A stretch of DNA of 8,614 nucleotides, from positions 1-8,614 of the forward strand of contig CAMLDH010000145.1 in the NCBI GenBank assembly GCA_946478765.1. The letters run 5' to 3'. Below, in pieces: positions 1 through 6,141 of this stretch (position 1 is its first letter; the number at the start of each line of letters is the position of its first letter). The stretch comes from an uncultured Oxalobacteraceae bacterium (GTDB lineage Bacteria > Pseudomonadota > Gammaproteobacteria > Burkholderiales > Burkholderiaceae). Made by a program: the position numbers and the translations under genes. Under the pieces are notes generated by a model. That model did not search any database and was not told the DNA's origin. It was given only the letters and a program-made list of their open reading frames with translations.

Positions 1-738
1 CAGCGATTCGACGCGCACCCCTTTCACATTGCCGCGATCAAGCTTTTCCTGCAGCCATTGCTGAAAGGCCGCGACTTCGCCTGGCCTACCGGCCGCCAAC
101 AGGCGATACGTGACACGCGAGCCATTCTGGATCAGATTGGTGGCGCGCAGGTCCGGCAAGGACATCATCACGCGCGGCGCGAAATTCATGAAGGAGGCGC
201 CGCGATCGGGTTCAACCGCAATCACCTTGGCAATATCGAACCTCTTGTCGCCCAGCTTGACCGAATTGCCCACCGAGAGATTCAGTGCAGTCAGCAAGTT
301 GGCGTCCACCCATACGGTGCCCGCCGCCGGGATATCCTGCGTGGCACTCCCTTCTGCACCTGGCTGCAGGCTGACCTTCAAATGGCCGCGCAATGGATAT
401 CCGGACGACACGGCCTTGATCGCCGCCAGTTGCGAACTCGCCTGGTCGGCTTCGCCCGCAATCGCCATGCTGGGAAAGGACACGGTCTCCGCCAGATTCA
501 GTCCGCGCCGCGTGGCTTCGACACGCCATGCATCGCTGATCGGTTGGTCCGCGCTGATCACCAGATCCGCGCCGAGCAGTTGATGCGCATCACGATTCAA
601 ACCGGCGCGCATGCGCTCGACAAAAAAACCGACGGATGAAAGAGCCGCAACGGCAACGATCAGCGCAATCAACAGAAAGCGCAACTCACCGGCCCGCCAA
701 TCGCGTTGGGTCATGCGGAGTGACTGAAGAAGCAGCAT
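1..738 (-). CDS. YbbP/FtsX-type ABC transporter permease, N-terminal part (cut by window edge)
   Basis: The reading frame is open from an ATG at 738 to the window edge, giving 246 residues of a protein that in this family usually runs to about 800. A short cytoplasmic stretch containing QRDWRAGELRFL leads into one transmembrane helix (about residues 21-40). It is followed by a MacB-like extracytoplasmic domain with family-typical segments such as LLGADLVISADQPIS (about 52-66) and VDANLLTALNLSVG. The later FtsX helices lie outside the window. Known members are inner-membrane permeases that work with a YbbA/LolD-like ATPase and are thought to export or extract lipid-linked substrates; the substrate here cannot be told. 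A second ATG at codon 9 is an alternative start, and the ribosome binding site is weak for both. It lies on the same strand as the deaminase gene but is separated from it by 162 bp of inverted repeats, so it may have its own promoter. Confidence 0.85.
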   Translation of the reverse strand, partial: MLLLQSLRMTQRDWRAGELRFLLIALIVAVAALSSVGFFVERMRAGLNRDAHQLLGADLVISADQPISDAWRVEATRRGLNLAETVSFPSMAIAGEADQASSQLAAIKAVSSGYPLRGHLKVSLQPGAEGSATQDIPAAGTVWVDANLLTALNLSVGNSVKLGDKRFDIAKVIAVEPDRGASFMNFAPRVMMSLPDLRATNLIQNGSRVTYRLLAAGRPGEVAAFQQWLQEKLDRGNVKGVRVESL

Positions 739-802
739 GCAAGTTTTCCAATACTGACACTAAAAGAAATAGGGATTCCGGTTGAATTTGTAGCGCGCAT
801 CA

Positions 803-841
803 TGATGCGCCGGATGTGTCATCGCTCCATCCGGCGCATCA
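803..841. repeat. 14-bp perfect inverted repeat overlapping a 16-bp palindrome
   Basis: Bases 803-816 (TGATGCGCCGGATG) pair perfectly with 828-841 across an 11-nt loop. The left arm also forms half of a perfect 16-bp palindrome at 795-810 (GCGCATCATGATGCGC), so the octamer TGATGCGC or its complement occurs three times. A 14-bp direct duplication (TTTATCTGCTTCGC, then the same ending in T) follows at 854-881. On the minus strand the hairpin would stop or buffer transcripts leaving the deaminase gene, but no U-tract follows it. On the plus strand T852-T856 comes 11 nt after the stem. It could be a weak terminator, an mRNA-stabilising hairpin or an operator for the permease gene. Confidence 0.7.
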
Positions 842-900
842 CGAGGCGCCCTTTTTATCTGCTTCGCTTTATCTGCTTCGTCTATCGCCAACCGGCAAAT

Positions 901-2103
<1,203 letters not shown>

Positions 2104-2111
2104 TCAACGCT

Positions 2112-2504
2112 TTACATCGACGTCCCGCGCGTCGCGTCGGCATGCGTCTTTTCATACATATCCTGGCATGGCGCACAACGCTCTGCCGTTGGCAAGGCCT
2201 GTAGCCGGGCGAAAGGAATTTCGTAGCCGCACTCGATGCACTCGCCATAGGAGCCGTTTCTGATTCTCGCCCGCACCGATTCAATGGCCCGCAATTCCGT
2301 CAAATCCCGCGTGACTGCGGCGTTACCCAGGTCAACGGACAGATCTGCAAAAGATGCATCTCCCGGGTCCGGTGCTTCGCTGGCGACCTGGGCGTAATCG
2401 TCCTGCAATTCCACCTCGCGCCGAAGATCGCGATGCAGCACATGCTCTCTTTGCTGCAAAGCATTTTCAAGATAGCGAATTTGCTCTTGCGTCAGGTTTT
2501 CCAT
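2112..2504 (-). CDS. TraR/DksA-type C4 zinc-finger protein (first copy)
   Basis: A 130-aa DksA-like protein. An N-terminal coiled-coil arm (about 1-40) leads to a tip containing PDPGD (D46, D49), which aligns with the PDPVD tip of E. coli DksA. A second helix and a C4 zinc finger follow, with Cys 89, 92, 110 and 113 in the pattern CxxC-x17-CxxC and the sequence LQALPTAERC. DksA-family proteins enter the RNA polymerase secondary channel and modulate initiation, often with ppGpp. The position corresponding to DksA Ala76 is Ser51, so activity may differ. The start at 2504 is preferred because GGAGG sits six bases before it; the adjacent ATG at 2507 is only three bases away, and an upstream ATG at 2549 lacks a site. 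It is shorter than housekeeping DksA (about 150 aa), so it is an accessory paralog. Confidence 0.88.
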   Translation of the reverse strand: MENLTQEQIRYLENALQQREHVLHRDLRREVELQDDYAQVASEAPDPGDASFADLSVDLGNAAVTRDLTELRAIESVRARIRNGSYGECIECGYEIPFARLQALPTAERCAPCQDMYEKTHADATRGTSM

Positions 2505-2507
2505 CAT

Positions 2508-3094
2508 GTTCCTCCGAATAGCGTCAATCATTAGCGTGGCTTGCAGCAATACTTCCGGGCATAGTCGTCGATGGGCGTTGATCCGCCTTCAGTGCGTCCT
2601 TTGGCCCAAAACGTAACGGCCCGGACAACTCACCCATAATTTGGGTAGTCCTGACCAATTTCAACCGGCGTTTCGCCATCCGATCATGTTTGCGAAAAGC
2701 GTGCCCGCCAGAATTGGGAGCGATGCGCCATTATTTGGCATAGGCAGGAGCGTTTTCTACACAGGTAGTTACCGCTTCATGGAATTTTTTACCTGCTCTG
2801 CACCCGGTTTTTTCACGCATGTGGAATCTCTCTCTGCAAACCGCAATCCAATTTATCAGTCGGATCGAAGGGGGGCTTTGAAAAGGCCAAAAGCAGGCGG
2901 CCCCGCCAATCCGGAATGAGGAACGCCATACCCATTTCCCGCTTCCTGTCCTACAATCATTGGTACAAGTAAATAGAGCGGGCAGCGGGAAACAAACGGA
3001 ATCTGAAAAGGCATGGCTGACAGCATACGCAGCCACTTCCGAAAATTCTGCAGGCAGGATCCACGATTCACAATTGTCATCTTGAGAGGCTTCC
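2508..3094. other. Intergenic region, divergent promoters expected, no supported gene
   Basis: This 587-bp gap separates the minus-strand DksA-like gene from the plus-strand operon starting at 3095, so it should carry promoters for both. The clearest candidate is TACAAT at 2952-2957 (plus strand), flanked by an 8-bp inverted repeat TTTCCCGC (2935-2942) and GCGGGAAA (2985-2992); no good -35 is visible. Open frames in the gap lack ribosome binding sites and protein-like composition. It may hold an RNA or a decayed gene, but nothing identifies one. Confidence 0.45.
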
Positions 3095-3766
3095 ATGTCA
3101 GTCGTCGGTATCGTATTGAGCGAGGAAGACCACGCGCAACTGGAAGACGGATATCGGAAAATGACCGTCACATGGCAGCAGCTCGGCCATAAAACATTGC
3201 CGCCTACTTTCGAACAATGGCTCGGACAGCGCACGGCAGCAGTTGACGCAGCGCTCCCGGATGCCGAGTTGGAGGATATGCGCGTCTTCAATGCCATCGA
3301 GAAGCTCGTGACCGGTTTGCATCAGCACGGTTTTGGTCTGGCGCACATCGGCAAGCAGGGCCGTGCCCCGCTTCAGGCGGCATCCGACATGGCGCACATG
3401 ATTGTCAGCGAACTAGGTTTGCAGCCGCATTACGCGAAGCGAATCCAGGATCTCTTCGAACACTATTTGAAGAGTGGCAAAGAAATTGCCGATGCGGCGC
3501 AAGTCGGCGTCACCAATCGCGCGTATGGCGGTCTTCATGAAGCATTGCGACAACTGATTGAGCGCACGGAGAATGCCGCGCCACACTTGGGTAACGAGCG
3601 CGCAATCGGCCGCGTCGAAGGCGCCGCCGCGATCCTCGTAAGTCTCGATGCGATGGAGCGTGACAGTGCCAAGAAAAAAACCGCAGACTTCAAAGCCCGG
3701 ATGCGCACCGCAGCAGGGCCAACCTGGATGAAAAAAGTGTTTGGCGGAGCGGCGGACAAGGAATAG
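3095..3766 (+). CDS. Unknown 223-aa soluble protein, first gene of a two-gene operon
   Basis: I do not recognise this family. The ATG at 3095 is preceded by AGAGG about six bases upstream. The protein has no signal peptide and no membrane segment. It looks mainly alpha-helical and is rich in Ala, Glu, Lys and Arg. An N-terminal portion with FEQWLGQRTAAVDAAL (about 39-54) is followed by a central histidine-bearing stretch (GLHQHGFGLAHIGKQG) and a helical segment LKSGKEIADAAQVGVTNRAYG that could be helix-turn-helix-like. The C-terminus is basic (KKKTADFKARMRTAAGP). It is followed after 41 bp by a winged-helix protein on the same strand with a strong ribosome binding site, so the two are probably co-transcribed and functionally linked. 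Base composition is like its neighbours and gives no sign of recent transfer. Confidence 0.8.
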   Translation: MSVVGIVLSEEDHAQLEDGYRKMTVTWQQLGHKTLPPTFEQWLGQRTAAVDAALPDAELEDMRVFNAIEKLVTGLHQHGFGLAHIGKQGRAPLQAASDMAHMIVSELGLQPHYAKRIQDLFEHYLKSGKEIADAAQVGVTNRAYGGLHEALRQLIERTENAAPHLGNERAIGRVEGAAAILVSLDAMERDSAKKKTADFKARMRTAAGPTWMKKVFGGAADKE

Positions 3767-3807
3767 CCGTCGCGGCCCACATCCAGCATGTTATGGAGGG
3801 TAATCTG

Positions 3808-4095
3808 ATGACCTTCACCAAAAATGAATTCGGCGTACCGCAATATCCGGACGGTGACGCGCGCCGGCTTTTCGTGCTGCTAGCCGCGATTGACCTGTTG
3901 GAAAGGCCAACCATCTCAGCCATTGCCGATCTCACCAGTCGCCACCGCGACACGATCGATGCCGACATTACGGTGCTGCACACGCAATATGGCGTAACAG
4001 TGCACAAAATCGGCGACGTCTATCGCATCGAATCGTGGGGCGATGTGCTCAAAAAACAAGGCGTGAAGAAATTCCTGAAAGCGCAATTCGATTGA
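3808..4095 (+). CDS. Small winged-helix DNA-binding protein (95 aa)
   Basis: A small protein that appears to consist of one helix-turn-helix domain with a wing. Helices around residues 17-32, 34-43 (ISAIADLTSR) and 46-61 (HRDTIDADITVLHTQY) resemble the 'IA..t..SR.TI..DI..L' pattern of DeoR/HTH_11-type domains. They are followed by a beta-wing VTVHKIGDVYRIESWG (63-78). It has no effector domain, so it is either a minimal regulator or the DNA-binding partner of the preceding unknown protein. The start at 3808 is chosen because GGAGGG lies seven bases upstream; the in-frame ATG at 3793 overlaps that site. It lies 41 bp after the 223-aa gene, as an operon. The exact family is not recognised, and DNA binding is inferred from pattern only. 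Confidence 0.78.
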   Translation: MTFTKNEFGVPQYPDGDARRLFVLLAAIDLLERPTISAIADLTSRHRDTIDADITVLHTQYGVTVHKIGDVYRIESWGDVLKKQGVKKFLKAQFD

Positions 4096-4357
4096 CTTTC
4101 CTCGATACGCATCCAGAACGGTTCAAAAATAGCGCTGTACGTCTGTCTATGCGTCAAGTCATTGCACCCGGCTCCATTTTCCCGTTGACCTTCGTTGCCG
4201 CACATCCACATGCCCGGCCTCAGGTAAGACTGTAAAGACGCGTGCAAACCGCAAAAGCATTGCGAGTAATCAATACCGACCTCGGCAAAATTTCCAATAC
4301 TTGTACCGAATCTGCAACACCAAGCCAATCAATGTGCTGTTTGAAAAGGAAAACAGA

Positions 4358-4549
4358 ATGTTACGAGACAAGGATGAAATCTTGCTTGACCAAGCAATGT
4401 CGATGCCCACCGCAAGCGTCATTATCGATGCGCTGGGAAAATTCTTTACCACGCCGTCAATGTCCAACAAGGTGGCGGCGGTAGTTGCATTACAGGCCTA
4501 CCTATCCGAGGTGGAGAATGCTAGAGGCAAGTCGAGTACAACGACTTAG
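4358..4549 (+). CDS. Small unknown protein (63 aa)
   Basis: Not recognised. The ATG at 4358 follows AAGGA with a seven-base spacing, which favours it over the in-frame ATG at 4301. The product is short and soluble-looking: an acidic start (MLRDKDEILLDQAM), an amphipathic helical middle (ASVIIDALGKFF, then NKVAAVVALQAYLSEVEN) and a polar RGKSSTTT tail. It has no cysteines and no clear membrane helix. It stands alone, 262 bp after the winged-helix gene and about 300 bp before the next small gene. Support is the ribosome binding site, the start position and a sensible amino-acid composition. Confidence 0.55.
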   Translation: MLRDKDEILLDQAMSMPTASVIIDALGKFFTTPSMSNKVAAVVALQAYLSEVENARGKSSTTT

Positions 4550-4849
4550 CCGAAGTTCAATTGCAAGACGCGCCTTGGATAATTGTCGACATCGCTTTTT
4601 GGATAGGCTTTCGATGATGAACCAATGAATATTTCTAGCGTCGGCCATGCATTTTCCAGCCACTTGTATTCGCACGGGAAACCCGTTATTCAACCTCCAG
4701 GCAAAGGCTGTTCGTGCTCGGGATGCGTATTCATGCACGCCAGGGTTTCGTTCCATCCTGCCATTTTTTCATATGCGCTCTTGTTCTAGATGAGTATTTC
4801 CCACAAATTTGACTATCCATCATTTTATTTGCCGATTATGGAGTCTCAC
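4550..4849. other. Intergenic region, nothing identified
   Basis: About 300 bp between two small plus-strand genes. No terminator with a T-run, no ribosome binding site with an associated frame and no repeat was seen. A minus-strand open frame (4502-4756) overlaps the end of the small gene and looks like chance. The sequence just before 4850 should contain the promoter of the following gene, but no convincing -35/-10 pair stands out. Confidence 0.4.
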
Positions 4850-5053
4850 ATGCTATCGCCCTATCGTTCAGATGATGTCATCGAAGCACTGGTTCATGTG
4901 ACCTGTGGAGAGACGGCATCAGTTCAAGTAAAGCATATTTATCGGGAATCGCTTCGTAACCTCGTCCGCCTGGCAAAGGCGGAACGAACGCAGGAAATGA
5001 AAACCGATTTCGATCATTTCCTCGCCGAGAACGAGCGACATTTGCTGCATTAA
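4850..5053 (+). CDS. Small unknown protein (67 aa)
   Basis: Not recognised. The ATG at 4850 has GGAG six bases upstream and is preferred over upstream in-frame ATGs at 4790 and 4838; the one at 4838 overlaps the site. The product is soluble and probably two-helical: DDVIEALVHVTCGETASV, then a long charged helix IYRESLRNLVRLAKAERTQE ending in a polar FLAENERHLLH tail. One cysteine is present. Such small helical proteins are often regulators or adaptors, but nothing shows the role here. It lies 68 bp before an FNR-like box and 238 bp before the GlsB-family gene. Confidence 0.62.
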   Translation: MLSPYRSDDVIEALVHVTCGETASVQVKHIYRESLRNLVRLAKAERTQEMKTDFDHFLAENERHLLH

Positions 5054-5121
5054 AAAGCAGCCTGGAAAATGCCTGGTATGCCGCGCTTGCGCGCCGCTGT
5101 GATTTTCCATACTCGTGTTCA

Positions 5122-5135
5122 TTGAGATGCATCAA
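5122..5135 (+). promoter_or_regulatory. FNR/Anr-like box upstream of the GlsB-family gene
   Basis: TTGAGATGCATCAA fits the TTGA-N6-TCAA core and differs from TTGAT-N4-ATCAA at one base. It lies in the gap before 5292. A -10-like TGTAAT lies at 5163-5168, about 5 bp further downstream than the standard class II arrangement, so use as an activator site is uncertain. Further TTGAT and ATCAA half-sites occur at 5175-5205 but with wrong spacing. An FNR regulator is encoded in the same window. Confidence 0.5.
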
Positions 5136-5230
5136 ATCACCATCCGGCTTTTTGAGGCCAACTGTAATGTCTGCTTGAGCATCAAACCGCGTTGATTTTG
5201 AATCACATTGAAGGAGCCACAACGGCAACT

Positions 5231-5283
5231 GATATCCGCACCATTCATCGATATCTGCACCATTAACCACGCCATTAACCACG
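5231..5283 (+). repeat. Short tandem repeats in the leader of the GlsB-family gene
   Basis: Two copies of GATATCYGCACCATT (5231-5245 and 5250-5264, one difference) are followed by two perfect 12-bp copies of CCATTAACCACG (5260-5271 and 5272-5283). The second pair ends directly at the ribosome binding site of the gene at 5292. They look like recent slippage duplications. Confidence 0.8.
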
Positions 5284-5291
5284 AGGAAAAA

Positions 5292-5540
5292 ATGCAAATC
5301 ATCTGGACAATTCTGATTGGATTTATAGTGGGTCTGATTGCGAAAATGCTGACACCTGGGCGAGACCCGGGCGGTTTCCTTATCACTGCGGCAATCGGTA
5401 TTCTGGGTTCGATTCTTGCGACTTATCTCGGACAATTCATTGGCTGGTACAGGGCTGGAGAATCCGCGGGTTTCTTCGGCGCCTTGGTCGGCGCTATTAT
5501 TTTGCTCGCGATCTATCATTTCGCAGTGAAAAAAACCTAG
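5292..5540 (+). CDS. GlsB/YeaQ/YmgE family stress-associated inner-membrane protein
   Basis: An 82-aa hydrophobic protein with three predicted membrane helices (about 1-20, 28-47 and 58-78). It carries the family signature GLIAKMLTPGRDPGG at 14-28, followed by TAAIGILGSILATYLG and a glycine-rich third helix (GFFGALVGAIILLAIYHF), and ends in KKT. The family is also called transglycosylase-associated protein; members are small inner-membrane proteins often induced by general or acid stress, with no proven biochemical activity. The ATG at 5292 is chosen because GAGGA stands just before it and the family length is 80-85 aa. The gene is alone, with an FNR-like box about 160 bp upstream and a REP-like hairpin 33 bp downstream. 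Confidence 0.92.
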   Translation: MQIIWTILIGFIVGLIAKMLTPGRDPGGFLITAAIGILGSILATYLGQFIGWYRAGESAGFFGALVGAIILLAIYHFAVKKT

Positions 5541-5572
5541 TAGTCCGCCAACCTTTAATTTTCATGTTGCTC

Positions 5573-5609
5573 CGTAGGATGGGTAGAGTGCAGCGAAACC
5601 CATCCTACG
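5573..5609. repeat. REP-like hairpin (GTAGGATGGGT family)
   Basis: CGTAGGATGGGT (5573-5584) pairs perfectly with ACCCATCCTACG (5598-5609) around a 13-nt loop containing GCAGCGAAA. From memory, similar GTAGGATGGGT...ACCCATCCTAC elements are dispersed in intergenic regions of many beta- and gammaproteobacteria. A possible decayed second unit follows (GGTTGC at 5626-5631 with GCAACC at 5646-5651, and GGATGGG between them). Placed after the GlsB-family stop, with T-rich sequence about 10 nt beyond, it may also act as a terminator. Confidence 0.72.
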
Positions 5610-5690
5610 ATCCTTTCAATTTTTGGGTTGCATCGAAGGATGGGGGCAACCGGCAATGATGCTATTCCGGCCGCCTGTGGCGCGCTTGCC

Positions 5691-5771
5691 TTATTTTTTT
5701 GTGACGATATATATCGCAAGCGCAATGATCAGAACGACACCACACTCCATGCCGACCACAACATATTCCAT
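5691..5771 (-). CDS. Putative 26-aa single-pass membrane microprotein
   Basis: A short minus-strand frame begins at an ATG (5771) preceded by GGAG at an ideal six-base distance and ends in TAA. The product starts MEYVVVGMECG, continues into an uninterrupted hydrophobic helix (VVLIIALAIYIV) and ends in TKK. This is the layout of a single-pass membrane peptide with a positive C-terminal anchor, similar in style to small subunits of respiratory or transport complexes. No known family is recognised. A perfect FNR/Anr box lies about 60 bp upstream of its start, suggesting low-oxygen control. Support is the ribosome binding site, hydrophobic pattern and promoter context; the small size leaves a real chance of coincidence. 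Confidence 0.5.
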   Translation of the reverse strand: MEYVVVGMECGVVLIIALAIYIVTKK

Positions 5772-5832
5772 GCAAATCTCCGTTCCGGCTTACTACGTTT
5801 ATTGGCGCCCAGCATCAATTTCGCCTTGATGC

Positions 5833-5846
5833 CTTGATTTTTATCA
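5833..5846 (-). promoter_or_regulatory. Perfect FNR/Anr box
   Basis: TTGATTTTTATCAA matches TTGAT-N4-ATCAA exactly and is intergenic. On the minus strand it precedes the 26-codon microprotein gene, but no good -10 is found at the usual 22 bp after the box; AATAAA at 5803-5798 is about 7 bp too far. On the plus strand TAATAAT at 5861-5867 is too near. The site itself is convincing; the transcript it controls is not settled. Confidence 0.7.
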
Positions 5847-5895
5847 ACACAATGGAAGCGTTAATAATCAGGGACTTGAAGAAGTCCATTGCCAG

Positions 5896-5951
5896 TTATC
5901 CACAACATTATCCACGGGAAATGTGGGTAAGTGGCTGGTGCCCTATCCACT
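5896..5951. promoter_or_regulatory. Cluster of DnaA boxes
   Basis: TTATCCACA (5896-5904) is a perfect DnaA box. TTATCCACG (5908-5916) starts 12 bp later with one mismatch. TGTGGGTAA (5922-5930) is a one-mismatch box in the opposite orientation, and CTATCCACT (5943-5951) is a weaker fourth match. No dnaA, dnaN or rep gene is nearby, so this is more likely a DnaA-titrating or DnaA-regulated site than an origin. Confidence 0.6.
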
Positions 5952-6135
5952 ATTTCCCATGAGCATGTTTTGAATCTCCGGTAGCTCGACGCGTGGGCGG
6001 GAAATCTTTTCTGTCGGCGCGATGATGTCCGCAGTTCCGGTGACGACGGTTTCATTATTCAGTGAGCGTACGTACCAGGCTGGCGTTGTCGCCCACGGCC
6101 AACTCGCTAAACGGGCGGTTCTCAATGACGGTCAT
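5943..6135 (-). pseudogene. Remnant of a bifunctional MaoC-hydratase/phosphate acetyltransferase gene
   Basis: Two pieces of one family are fused out of frame. From an ATG at 6135, six bases after the fabI stop, 26 codons encode the typical N-terminus (IENRPFSELAVGD, then SLVRTLT) before a TAA at 6057-6055. In the next frame, 6071-5970 encodes VRSLNNETVVTGTADIIAPT followed by EKISRPRVELPEIQ. That matches the end of the MaoC domain just before the phosphate acetyltransferase domain. About 100 residues of the MaoC core and the whole Pta domain (some 300 residues) are missing. The intact enzyme converts acetyl-CoA and phosphate to acetyl phosphate and in related bacteria tends to lie with ackA and fabI. 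Family assignment is from remembered sequence pattern. The remnant is non-functional, and the frame after PEIQ (NMLMGNSG) is unrelated. Confidence 0.72.
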
Positions 6136-6141
6136 GCGCGC

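Noticed and set aside
580..593. FNR-like TTGATGCGCATCAC
   Set aside because: It lies inside the permease coding region, ends in C instead of A, and is not positioned before any gene start.
760..822. 20-codon minus-strand frame between the deaminase and the permease
   Set aside because: GGAG is only two bases from the ATG and the frame runs through the hairpin; no hydrophobic or motif pattern supports it.
2641..2919. Plus-strand open frame of 92 codons starting at TTG
   Set aside because: No ribosome binding site, unusual start codon, no recognisable motif and an implausible amino-acid mix; treated as chance in an intergenic region.
5192..5206. FNR-like TTGATTTTGAATCAC
   Set aside because: Half-site spacing is one base too long and the last base is wrong; noted only as extra half-sites near the real box at 5122.
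5896..5951. Chromosomal or plasmid replication origin
   Set aside because: No AT-rich unwinding region with repeated 13-mers was seen and no dnaA, dnaN, parA or rep gene is nearby; kept as a DnaA-binding cluster only.
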